A DNA stretch of 64,000 bases. Source: Psychromonas sp030397575. Its GTDB lineage: Bacteria; Pseudomonadota; Gammaproteobacteria; Enterobacterales; Psychromonadaceae. The DNA lies in the NCBI RefSeq assembly GCF_046250175.1, contig NZ_CP176468.1; one strand, written 5' to 3'. The translations under genes and the position numbers were made by a program. Positions 33,000 to 41,667 of this stretch are shown here, in pieces. The notes beneath the pieces are model-generated. The model made no database searches and was not told the DNA's origin. It worked only from the letters and a program-made list of their open reading frames with translations. Numbering within the stretch: position 1 is the stretch's first letter; each line of letters starts with the position of its first letter.

Positions 33000-34367
33000 A
33001 TGCAACAGCTGATTTGGGATCAAGCCCTAATTGAAAAATACAATTATAGTGGCCCACGCTACACTTCATATCCAACAGCCTTAGAGTTTAACGAAAGCTT
33101 TAATCAGAGCGATTTATCAGCAGCAACACAGCAATACCCTGAACGCCCTTTATCCTTATATATCCACATCCCTTTTTGTCACAAGCTCTGTTATTTTTGT
33201 GGCTGCAATAAGATTATTACTCGCCACCAAGAAAAAGCAGATAAGTACTTAGATTACTTAGCAACAGAGATTGCTCACCAAGCTAGCCGAATGAAAAATC
33301 GAGTAGTCACCCAGTTACACTGGGGTGGTGGTACACCTACTTTTTTATTACCCGCGCAAATAACTCGCTTAATGACATTGCTACGAACACATTTTAATTT
33401 TGCCAAAAATGCAGAGTTAAGCATTGAGGTTGATCCAAGAGAGATTGAATTAAGCACCATAGATCATTTAGCAAAAGAGGGTTTTAATCGTCTGAGTTTA
33501 GGGATTCAAGACTTTAATAAAGCGGTGCAAAAAGCGGTGAATCGCGAACAAGATGAGATTTTTATTGAGCAGTTATTAGCGCGTGCGAAACAACAAGGTT
33601 TTCAATCCATTAACCTCGATATGATTTATGGACTACCGCTACAGAACCAACAAAGTTTTGCTTATACTCTACATAAAGTGCTCGCTTTAGATCCCGCTCG
33701 TTTATCTGTATTTAATTACGCACATATGCCCAGTTTATTTGCAGCTCAACGTAAAATTAATGAAGATGAGATGCCAAAACCGGCAGAAAAGCTAGTTATG
33801 TTGCAGCAAACTATCGAATTATTAACTAACTCGGGTTATCAATTTATCGGCATGGACCATTTTGCTAAACCAGACGACGAGCTTGCACTAGCTCAACAAC
33901 AAGGTAATTTACACCGTAACTTTCAAGGTTACACCACACAGCAAGAGGCTGATTTATTAGGAATGGGCGTCTCAGCAATCAGCCAAATAGGCGATTGTTA
34001 CTCCCAGAACCAAAAAAAACTCAAGGCATATTATCAACAAGTTGAAGAACTAGGTCATGCTCAATGGCGTGGTATTCAATTAACAAAAGATGACTTGATC
34101 CGTCGTGAGGTGATCAAACAATTAATCTGTAACTTTAGTCTAAACAAAACCACCATCGAACAACAATTTACGATACAATTTGATCATTATTTTTCGCATG
34201 ACATGCAATTATTAACGCCTTTTTTAGAGGATCAACTGATCACTATGGATAAACATCACATTCAAGTTTCAGCAACAGGTAAGCTTTTGATCCGTAATAT
34301 TTGCATGTGTTTTGATGTTTACTTGCGTCAACAAGCACGCCAACAACAATTTTCTCGAGTTATTTAG
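33000..34367 (+). CDS. hemN: HemN: oxygen-independent coproporphyrinogen III oxidase
   Basis: A 455-residue radical SAM enzyme that decarboxylates coproporphyrinogen III in anaerobic haem synthesis. The [4Fe-4S] motif is in PFCHKLCYFCGCNK (CxxxCxxC, with the extra Cys of HemN). Family signatures follow: LHWGGGTPTFL, DPREIELSTIDHLAKEGFNR, INLDMIYGLPLQN, GMDHFAKPDDELA and HRNFQGYTTQQEADLLGMG. The last two mark true HemN rather than HemW. It is followed 3 bp later by anmK. Confidence 0.95.
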   Translation: MQQLIWDQALIEKYNYSGPRYTSYPTALEFNESFNQSDLSAATQQYPERPLSLYIHIPFCHKLCYFCGCNKIITRHQEKADKYLDYLATEIAHQASRMKNRVVTQLHWGGGTPTFLLPAQITRLMTLLRTHFNFAKNAELSIEVDPREIELSTIDHLAKEGFNRLSLGIQDFNKAVQKAVNREQDEIFIEQLLARAKQQGFQSINLDMIYGLPLQNQQSFAYTLHKVLALDPARLSVFNYAHMPSLFAAQRKINEDEMPKPAEKLVMLQQTIELLTNSGYQFIGMDHFAKPDDELALAQQQGNLHRNFQGYTTQQEADLLGMGVSAISQIGDCYSQNQKKLKAYYQQVEELGHAQWRGIQLTKDDLIRREVIKQLICNFSLNKTTIEQQFTIQFDHYFSHDMQLLTPFLEDQLITMDKHHIQVSATGKLLIRNICMCFDVYLRQQARQQQFSRVI

Positions 34368-34370
34368 TTA

Positions 34371-35477
34371 ATGAGTAATGTACCAGGTTTATATTTAGGG
34401 TTAATGTCGGGCACTAGCTTAGATGCAATTGATGTTGCACTATGTGAACGGAACGAAGAAGGCTTTATACAAATTGCCGGTACTGCAATCGAATTAGCAC
34501 CTGAGCTGCGTCAGCAATTACTTTCAATATGCAATGAAAAACACGCTAGTCTGCATCAGTTAGGTGAAGTAGACCATCAATTTGCAGTTGCCTGTGCACA
34601 AGCAGTAAATAGCCTTCTGAAAAATGAAAATATTCAAGCCACCTCTGTCAGCGCTATTGGTAGTCATGGACAAACCATTTACCATTCCCCTGATACTAAG
34701 ATCGCTTTTACCCAACAAATTGGTGACGCAAATGTGATCGCAGCACAAACACAAATCCCCTGTATTGCTGATTTTAGAAGAATGGATATGGCTTACGGTG
34801 GTCAAGGAGCACCTTTAGTGCCAGCCTTTCACCAAGCCTTGTTTGCAAAAAGCGGTGAACAACGGATTATTTTAAACATAGGCGGCATTGCTAACATCAG
34901 TGTATTGAATGGCACTGAACATGCTTTTGGTTATGATACAGGTCCTGGTAATATGTTAATGGATGCTTGGATTAATCTACATCACCAACAAACCTATGAT
35001 AAAAATGCTTGGTTTGCCAGTAGTGGTATAGTTAATCAGTCATTATTGAATTTGTTATTAGCCGATCCCTATTTTGCATTAGCTGCCCCCAAAAGTACGG
35101 GACGAGAAAAATTTAATCTCTCTTGGTTAACTGAGCAAATAGCTAAGCAAAACTACCAAGTACAAGATGTACAACGTACCCTACTGGAATTCACTGCACT
35201 CACAATTGTCGATCAAATAAAACTACAAAGTAAAGGTGGTACGGTTTACGTCTGTGGTGGCGGAGCCTTAAACCCGTTATTAATGGGACGTTTAAGTGCA
35301 TTATTGGTAAATCACCAAGTACATACTACTGATGCTTTAGCGATTAACCCAATGTATGTAGAAGCCGTTGCCTTTGCCTGGCTAGCTGAGCAAAGAATGT
35401 TAGAAAGAAAAGTCCCATTGAAAGCTGTGACTGGGGCCAGTAGAGATGCGATTTTAGGCTGTATTTATTTACCCTAA
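34371..35477 (+). CDS. anmK: AnmK: anhydro-N-acetylmuramic acid kinase
   Basis: A 368-residue sugar kinase that hydrolyses and phosphorylates 1,6-anhydroMurNAc for cell-wall recycling. ATP-binding phosphate-1 motif GLMSGTSLDAIDVAL, GSHGQTIYHSP, the catalytic DFRRMDMAYGGQGAPLVP, NIGGIANIS, FGYDTGPGNMLMDAW and VCGGGALNP are all present. Starts 3 bp after hemN, so co-transcribed with it. Confidence 0.95.
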   Translation: MSNVPGLYLGLMSGTSLDAIDVALCERNEEGFIQIAGTAIELAPELRQQLLSICNEKHASLHQLGEVDHQFAVACAQAVNSLLKNENIQATSVSAIGSHGQTIYHSPDTKIAFTQQIGDANVIAAQTQIPCIADFRRMDMAYGGQGAPLVPAFHQALFAKSGEQRIILNIGGIANISVLNGTEHAFGYDTGPGNMLMDAWINLHHQQTYDKNAWFASSGIVNQSLLNLLLADPYFALAAPKSTGREKFNLSWLTEQIAKQNYQVQDVQRTLLEFTALTIVDQIKLQSKGGTVYVCGGGALNPLLMGRLSALLVNHQVHTTDALAINPMYVEAVAFAWLAEQRMLERKVPLKAVTGASRDAILGCIYLP

Positions 35478-35506
35478 ACCCTGGTCTGGCAATCAAGGTA
35501 TATTGA

Positions 35507-35743
35507 CTATGTACCGGTTAAGCGGTAATAACACCAAGCGATTAAATGTAATCCCATTAAAATAGCGGTAAGCATAAGAAACATTAGAAAAGCCACCCGT
35601 TGGACCGCTAACCATTGCTCTACATTTGCCAATAAATAAATACCGGACAAGCCAATCAATAACACTAAGTTAATCGCCATACATTGGTTGCAACGGCCAA
35701 TTTTATCTTTAAAAACACTACTCATACAACGATTACAAGCCAC
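35507..35743 (-). CDS. DUF3624-type small membrane protein with N-terminal zinc-ribbon-like cysteines
   Basis: A 78-residue protein beginning MACNRCMSSVFKDKIGRCNQ, with two CxxC knuckles that could bind zinc, and then two membrane helices (LVLLIGLSGIYLLA and AFLMFLMLTAILMGLHLIAW). It resembles the Vibrio-type DUF3624 family. Function unknown. It is convergent with anmK and divergent from the small secreted protein gene. Confidence 0.65.
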   Translation of the reverse strand: MACNRCMSSVFKDKIGRCNQCMAINLVLLIGLSGIYLLANVEQWLAVQRVAFLMFLMLTAILMGLHLIAWCYYRLTGT

Positions 35744-35819
35744 TCAATTCCCCTATCTCTTGTTAATCAAGATGAGTTTGATTAATATTTACCCACTATT
35801 TATCTATTGAGCAAACATT

Positions 35820-36098
35820 ATGCATTACTTTATCAGTCTCTTATTTACCCTGGTAATATTTTCAGTAGGGGCAGAAGAAAAAGACTCAGCTGTACCACAT
35901 AACAATGGTACACAAGGGCTATTAAAAAACACCTTTATTGAGCCTATCGATAATTTTAATAGTATCGGCAGTGAACTTAACAAAACTAAAAGTTCAGAGA
36001 AAACACCCACTCCAAAACAGCAAACAGGGGATCAAACACAACCAACACCTTCAACTAATAATAGTGAGGGCACTATTCCATCTCTCCCCGCAGTATGA
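35820..36098 (+). CDS. small secreted low-complexity protein, unknown
   Basis: 92 residues: a signal peptide (MHYFISLLFTLVIFSVGAEE, probable cut after GA) and a mature part of about 75 residues rich in Thr, Pro, Asn, Ser and Gln (SSEKTPTPKQQTGDQTQPTP) without a recognisable fold. It looks disordered. No family is recognised. A start at 35820 has no clear ribosome site. It could be a periplasmic or surface peptide, or a pseudogene remnant. Confidence 0.5.
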   Translation: MHYFISLLFTLVIFSVGAEEKDSAVPHNNGTQGLLKNTFIEPIDNFNSIGSELNKTKSSEKTPTPKQQTGDQTQPTPSTNNSEGTIPSLPAV

Positions 36099-36291
36099 TC
36101 AGCACAACCACTATTCAATAATAATCCAGCAGAACTCCCTAATTAAAACAGACTCTACCGACACCAAGCAAACTTTTTACACCCTATCTCAACGCCCTCT
36201 TATAATAAATAACCTCTTAAGTCGTTTACTGTTTGACCTACAGTAACCATTAGATATACTGGTTATCCACTTGAATTTAAGAGCTTAATGA

Positions 36292-37140
36292 ATGAAATAT
36301 ATTGGCGCACATGTTAGTGCCTCTGGCGGCGTATTTAACGCGCCTAAAAATGCCTATGATATCGGGGCAACAGCTTTCGCTTTATTTACTAAAAATCAAC
36401 GACGTTGGGATGCTAAACCACTTGACGACAATACAATCCGTAAATTCAAAGCGGCTTGCTTACGTTATAAAATTCAAAGCCAAAATATTTTACCTCATGA
36501 CTCATATTTAATTAATTTAGGTCACCCTGAAGCAGAAGCTCTAGAAAAATCTCGCAATGCATTCTTAGATGAGATGCAACGTTGTGAACAATTAGGGTTA
36601 ACCTTATTAAACTTTCATCCAGGTAGTCACCTTAAAAAACTATCTGAAGATGATTGTTTAAAACGCATTGCCGAATCAATCAATATTGCATTACAGCAAA
36701 CTAGTTCGGTTTCAGCGATTATTGAAAACACAGCCGGTCAAGGCACTAACTTAGGTTATCGTTTTGAGCACCTCGCGAAGATTATTGAGCAAGTCGACGA
36801 TAAACAACGTGTGGGCGTTTGTATTGATACCTGCCATACTTTTACTGCAGGTTACGATTTACGGGGCATGGCTGCAACAGAAGCAACCTTTAAAGAATAC
36901 TCAGATGTAGTGGGGTTTGAGTATTTACGCGCCATGCACATCAATGACAGCAAAGTACCTTTTGCTAGCCGTGTTGATCGACACGCTCCTTTAGGGGAAG
37001 GTGAAATTGGTTGGGATTGTTTTGAATTTATAATGAAAGACAAACGCTTTGATGAGATCCCACTGGTCTTAGAAACCACTGATGAAAGTTTATGGCCACA
37101 AGAGATAAGTCGTTTAAAACAATGGTCAGAAGCGGATTAG
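36292..37140 (+). CDS. nfo: Nfo: endonuclease IV
   Basis: A 282-residue TIM-barrel AP endonuclease using three zinc ions. The start KYIGAHVSASGGVFNAP and the metal-ligand blocks NFHPGSHL, IIENTAGQGTNLG, GVCIDTCHTFTAGYD, HINDSKVPFASRVDRHAPLG and LVLETTDE are complete. It cuts abasic sites and some oxidised bases in base-excision repair. The frame has its own promoter region of about 190 bp and precedes spoT by 95 bp. Confidence 0.96.
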   Translation: MKYIGAHVSASGGVFNAPKNAYDIGATAFALFTKNQRRWDAKPLDDNTIRKFKAACLRYKIQSQNILPHDSYLINLGHPEAEALEKSRNAFLDEMQRCEQLGLTLLNFHPGSHLKKLSEDDCLKRIAESINIALQQTSSVSAIIENTAGQGTNLGYRFEHLAKIIEQVDDKQRVGVCIDTCHTFTAGYDLRGMAATEATFKEYSDVVGFEYLRAMHINDSKVPFASRVDRHAPLGEGEIGWDCFEFIMKDKRFDEIPLVLETTDESLWPQEISRLKQWSEAD

Positions 37141-37235
37141 CCGCTATTTGTTGCTTTATGGCATTAAATACTTTGAAACTCACTAAACTGCGATTATGCT
37201 ACTAAAGTAACGTTAAAATAAGGAAAGTAATATTC

Positions 37236-39353
37236 ATGTTCCAAACACTAAAAGCATCTATTCAAACCTATATGACAGAAGAGCATGTTGCCTTTGTCGA
37301 ACGCGCGTATCATTATGCATATGCGGCACATGATGGTGTGAAAAGAGCAAGTGGTGAACCTTATATTACCCACCCTGTTGCAGTGGCTGAAATTCTTGCA
37401 GGTATGAAACTCGATTATGAAGCGATTTCAGCTGCCTTAATGCATGACGTATTAGAAGACACAGATACTACACATGAAGAGTTAGCAGAAGCATTTAATG
37501 CAGATGTGGCACAACTTGTAGAGGGTGTGACGAAGTTAGATAAGTTTAATTTTGAGAATCGTGAACAAGCACAGGCACAAAACATTCGTAAGATGTTAAT
37601 TGCGATGTCTAAAGACTTTCGAGTGATGTTAATCAAGCTTGCTGACCGCGTACATAATATGCGAACCCTAGATTCTTTACGCCTTGATAAACGACAACGC
37701 ATTGCTCAAGAAACCTTTGAAATCTTTACGCCAATTGCAAATCGCCTAGGCTTACATCATTTAAAAAATGAACTTGAAGAACTTGCCTTTAAAGCACAAA
37801 ACTCGGCTCGTTACCATGTATTAAAAGAAGCCATTGCTAAAGCTCGCGGTAATCGCCAAGACTTCATCGAAAGTATTTGTGATGAGATATCTGAGCAATT
37901 AACCTCAATGTCTATCGATGCACAAGTGATTGGTCGTGAAAAGCATCTATATAGCCTGTATAAAAAAATGCGCAAAAAAGGCTGTCAATTCCACGATGTT
38001 ATGGACGTATATGCTTTTAGAATTATTGTAAAAGACTTAGATACTTGTTATCGCGTATTAGGTCAGATACATCATCTGTATCAGCCAAAATTAGAATTCT
38101 TTGAAGATTATATTGCCTTACCAAAAACCAATAGTTACCAGTCTCTACATACCACGTTAATCACCCATCAAGGTGTGAATATCGAGATCCAAATTCGTAC
38201 TGAAGATATGGATGCGGTAGCAAAACATGGTATTGCGGCACATTGGAGCTACAAAGAAGGTAAAAAGACCACTAATATCGCAGCACAATTACAAACACGT
38301 AACTGGTTCCAAGGCCTAACAGAACAAGAAGATAACAGCACCAACTCTATTGTCTTGTTAGAAAATATTAAACAAGAATTGGGTAAAAACGATATTCACG
38401 TACTAACCCCTCAGGGTAAAATTATCGTATTACCTGCTTTTGCGACTGCAGTAGATTTTGCTTACGCAGTGCATACCAATATTGGCCATCACTGTATTGG
38501 TGCCAAAGTAGATAATGAATATTCAGTGTTAAGCCAAAAACTAGAAAGTGGTCAAACCATTGAAATAATTACAGGTAAAGAGGCTAGCCCAAGCCCTGAA
38601 TGGTTAAACTTTGCAGCGACACATAGAGCTAGAAACAGTATTCGTAACTATCTTAAACAGTTACCTCAAACGACCACTATCCCATTAGGTCGACGCTTAT
38701 TAAAGCAAGCATTGAATGCCACCAACTTAACAGATATTCCTCAAGAGAACATCGACAAAGTGATTGCAGATCATCACCTCGATGGCTTTAATCACCTATT
38801 ACATGAGATTGGTAGCGGAAAATTACTCAGTTTAATCATTGCCAGACGTTTACGTGGTAATGCAGGTGAGCTAACGGAATCACAACATAAACAAAATATT
38901 CGCCAAAGTGCTATTAAAGGTGCAGAAGATATTATGTTGTCTTATGCAAATTGCTGTAAACCATTACCAGGTGACCCGATTGTAGCTCATACCAGTAGCG
39001 GAAAAGGTTTGGTGGTCCATGTTACAAATTGTCATAATGTAAATGGATTTGAAAATGAACTTGATAAGTATATTGCTGTCGAATGGGACATGAAGTTTAT
39101 GAACCAATATGAATATTCCAGTGATCTGGTTATTCAAATGGCAAATCATAAAGCTGGCTTAGCTAAAATGTTTAATGTGATAGCAAAAAGTAACGCTAAC
39201 GTTATAGATTTACAAACCACTGCGGTGACCAATCAAATTTATTCCATTAACGTCACTTTAACCGTGATTAATCGCATACATTTATCACGTATCATGCGTC
39301 AAATTAAGAAGCTAAGCGGCGTCAAAAGCGTTAAACGAAACAATAAAAAATAA
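37236..39353 (+). CDS. spoT: SpoT-type bifunctional (p)ppGpp synthetase/hydrolase
   Basis: A 705-residue stringent-response enzyme. HD hydrolase domain: HYAYAAHDGVKRASGEPYIT, ALMHDVLEDT with the HDxxED metal site, and KLADRVHNMRTL. Synthetase domain: GREKHLYSLYKKMRKKGCQF, MDVYAFRIIVKDLDTCYRVL and KTNSYQSLHTTLITHQGVNI. TGS: VLTPQGKIIVLPAFATAVDF. A zinc-finger-like GCKPLPGDP-type block reads YANCCKPLPGDP, and an ACT domain ends it. Both activities look intact. In E. coli spoT lies between rpoZ and trmH; here it follows nfo without those partners. Confidence 0.93.
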   Translation: MFQTLKASIQTYMTEEHVAFVERAYHYAYAAHDGVKRASGEPYITHPVAVAEILAGMKLDYEAISAALMHDVLEDTDTTHEELAEAFNADVAQLVEGVTKLDKFNFENREQAQAQNIRKMLIAMSKDFRVMLIKLADRVHNMRTLDSLRLDKRQRIAQETFEIFTPIANRLGLHHLKNELEELAFKAQNSARYHVLKEAIAKARGNRQDFIESICDEISEQLTSMSIDAQVIGREKHLYSLYKKMRKKGCQFHDVMDVYAFRIIVKDLDTCYRVLGQIHHLYQPKLEFFEDYIALPKTNSYQSLHTTLITHQGVNIEIQIRTEDMDAVAKHGIAAHWSYKEGKKTTNIAAQLQTRNWFQGLTEQEDNSTNSIVLLENIKQELGKNDIHVLTPQGKIIVLPAFATAVDFAYAVHTNIGHHCIGAKVDNEYSVLSQKLESGQTIEIITGKEASPSPEWLNFAATHRARNSIRNYLKQLPQTTTIPLGRRLLKQALNATNLTDIPQENIDKVIADHHLDGFNHLLHEIGSGKLLSLIIARRLRGNAGELTESQHKQNIRQSAIKGAEDIMLSYANCCKPLPGDPIVAHTSSGKGLVVHVTNCHNVNGFENELDKYIAVEWDMKFMNQYEYSSDLVIQMANHKAGLAKMFNVIAKSNANVIDLQTTAVTNQIYSINVTLTVINRIHLSRIMRQIKKLSGVKSVKRNNKK

Positions 39354-39467
39354 CCAAAAAAAATGGTATCGAAATCAATTACTTCACATGATAAGAAGTA
39401 TCATTTATATTGTTAATAATAAGAATAATAAATAAACAATATCTACATATTAAATGGATTAAATATT

Positions 39468-39890
39468 ATGAAAACTGTTAAAGCGATTACACTTATTCTA
39501 AGCAGTGTAGTTTTGGGTGCTTGTACTGCAGAAACACAAATAATACCGCAAGAAGTAAAAATAGAGCAGCTACAACACAATTGGAAATTAACACATATTG
39601 ATAATATTCAATTGGCTACTGTAATCAATAGCACATTAATGATTGATCCTGCTAATAAAAGCACAGGTAATCTAGGCTGTAATAACTTTGTTGGTACAGC
39701 CGAATTCAGCGATAACCAATTACGCATTAGCAAAATGGCTAATACACGAAAAATGTGTGGTGAACTGAAAAATGGTGTTGAAATGGATGTGACTAGCGTC
39801 CTTAGTGACTGGTCAAATGTCATGGTTGATAATGACTCTTTAATTATCGGTAATAACAAACATTCACTCACTTACCAATTAGCTAAATAA
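39468..39890 (+). CDS. META-domain (HslJ-like) lipoprotein
   Basis: A 140-residue protein with a lipoprotein signal (AITLILSSVVLGAC, lipobox LGAC at about residues 16-19) and a META domain: QHNWKLTHIDNIQL, GNLGCNNFVGTAEFSDNQLR and KMANTRKMCGELKNGVEMDV. HslJ-type proteins are linked to heat and novobiocin resistance in E. coli. Single gene. Confidence 0.82.
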   Translation: MKTVKAITLILSSVVLGACTAETQIIPQEVKIEQLQHNWKLTHIDNIQLATVINSTLMIDPANKSTGNLGCNNFVGTAEFSDNQLRISKMANTRKMCGELKNGVEMDVTSVLSDWSNVMVDNDSLIIGNNKHSLTYQLAK

Positions 39891-40159
39891 TAATCTAATG
39901 AAGTCGATTGTTAGCTTGCTTACAATCGACTTATACCAATGACATTAAATATAACTTATTAGCTTCACGGTTTAGCTATCGTGCTTGTTTATTTCAAAGT
40001 AGTGATCTCACTCACACTAATCCAATAACACCACTTTTGTTTCCATAAAACTGCAACCTCCAATAACAATTACGTCATAAAAATATGCTAATTTTTAGCT
40101 GTTATCTGATATTTTTTCAGCTTTTTTAATACGCACAATAACGTAATGAGAGGTTCGAA

Positions 40160-40513
40160 ATGAGTAATATACACCAACTTAATAATTTACCTAAGCAAGC
40201 CACAATTAACCTTATTGCGTCCTATAAAGGTGATTTTGAAAATGGCTATTTTGATTACTGTCAACTGTTAGAAAAATTACAAGATGTGATTTTACGTGGT
40301 CACTTTATGGATCAAGAAGATAATGCAGCTTGGATGATGCACAGAGGTCATGATTATCTATCGAACCCTAAACTTTTTGCTCACGCACCATTGACCTATT
40401 TATGCGCCTTTCTCAGTGAAACCTTTAAAAAAAATAGTTTAAATGAGATTGAGAGAAGTATTCCTTCGGCTGTTTTTAGTGCTATTTTAACGCGCCTAAA
40501 TGACTTTAAATGA
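40160..40513 (+). CDS. unknown 117-aa soluble protein
   Basis: I do not firmly recognise this protein. It has no signal or membrane segment. Ordered features: KQATINLIASYKGDFENGYF, the charged RGHFMDQEDNAAWMMHRGHD, and a helical C-terminus (TYLCAFLSETFKKNSLNEIE, VFSAILTRLNDF). The C-terminal layout faintly recalls DUF6508, but I would not assign it. A ribosome site GAGAGG precedes the ATG. It is a single gene between the META lipoprotein and the YdjM-like gene. Confidence 0.55.
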   Translation: MSNIHQLNNLPKQATINLIASYKGDFENGYFDYCQLLEKLQDVILRGHFMDQEDNAAWMMHRGHDYLSNPKLFAHAPLTYLCAFLSETFKKNSLNEIERSIPSAVFSAILTRLNDFK

Positions 40514-40647
40514 ACGTTGAAGCAAACATAAAGCAAGGCTAAATAAATAAAAACCAAAGGCAATATCATGGATTTTATGTCAACTTGATTTGTGCTTAAT
40601 TACGATTGCATTACACTAGCATTTTAGCTGTTACTAAAAGAGTAAAC

Positions 40648-41610
40648 ATGGATTCAATCACTCAAATAGCATTAGGTGCTAGTGTTGCTGGTATTGTAGG
40701 TACAAAGTCTTTTGGCCGTAAAGCGTTAGTCACAGGAGCCATTTTAGGCACTCTTCCAGATTTAGATGTATTATTAAATTACCAAACAGCTATTCAAGAC
40801 TTTACTTTTCATCGCGGATTCAGCCACTCTTTATTAGTATTAAGTGCATTAAGCATCGTTATTTATTATTTAGTTTTACTCCTGAAACCTACATTAAGCT
40901 CTCATAAAAAAGCCTTATTCTTAGTTATCTTTCTGCCTTTAATTACCCATCCTTTACTCGATGCTTTAACTACGTATGGCACCCAGCTATTATGGCCAAT
41001 CAATATGCCACCTATCTCTTGGTCAAGCATCTTTATTATTGATCCTCTTTATACCCTACCTCTGTTATTTGGCGTCATTGGGTTATGGGTTAAACGAGGC
41101 TCAGTGAGGTGGCAAAAAATCAATGCCGTTATGTTAGGAGTAAGCTGCTTATACCTTATTCAAGGCCAAGCACAGCGTGTACAAATCCACACGCAATTAC
41201 AACATGACCCAATAGCACAGACGGGTGAGATATTTATTTCTCCCACACCTTTTAATACCTTATTATGGCGAGTTCTGAGTTATCAAGAAGATAGATATTA
41301 TGTCAGTTTCACCCACGCCTTTAATCAACAGCCACTATCATGGCAACCTTTTGATACTGGACGGGAGCTATTAAACGGCTTTAACTCAACTGAGTTAGAG
41401 CGCTTAGAATGGTTTAGCAGCGGTTTTTTGCAGTTTACTAAACAGGAAGGTCAATTGATTGCGACTGATCTACGCGTAGGGCTAACACTTTATTATCCCT
41501 TTGCATTTAGTTTGGCCAAAGACGAAAATCAATGGCAACCTGTATTATCCGAAAAAATGGCAGCCCCTAAAATTAATTGGACAAAATTATTAGAGTTGCT
41601 CCACCTTTAA
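40648..41610 (+). CDS. YdjM-family membrane-bound metal-dependent hydrolase
   Basis: A 320-residue membrane protein of the YdjM/DUF457 family. The start MDSITQIALGASVAGIVGTK, DLDVLLNYQ and FHRGFSHSLLV (Asp and His metal ligands) and the second set THPLLDALTTYGTQLLWP match the family. Four or five helices lie in the first 180 residues, followed by an extramembrane C-terminal part. LexA control is known for E. coli ydjM; no SOS box was found here. The frame opens at 40606, but AAGAGTAAAC before the ATG at 40648 and family length set the start. Confidence 0.82.
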   Translation: MDSITQIALGASVAGIVGTKSFGRKALVTGAILGTLPDLDVLLNYQTAIQDFTFHRGFSHSLLVLSALSIVIYYLVLLLKPTLSSHKKALFLVIFLPLITHPLLDALTTYGTQLLWPINMPPISWSSIFIIDPLYTLPLLFGVIGLWVKRGSVRWQKINAVMLGVSCLYLIQGQAQRVQIHTQLQHDPIAQTGEIFISPTPFNTLLWRVLSYQEDRYYVSFTHAFNQQPLSWQPFDTGRELLNGFNSTELERLEWFSSGFLQFTKQEGQLIATDLRVGLTLYYPFAFSLAKDENQWQPVLSEKMAAPKINWTKLLELLHL

Positions 41611-41667
41611 GCCCGGTTAATTAATCGAGTCTTGGCATCAACGACACAGCTCTTAAATAAAGAAATG

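Noticed and set aside
35938..36246. 102-codon frame overlapping the small secreted protein gene
   Set aside because: It is in another frame over low-complexity sequence, lacks a ribosome site and a recognisable fold.
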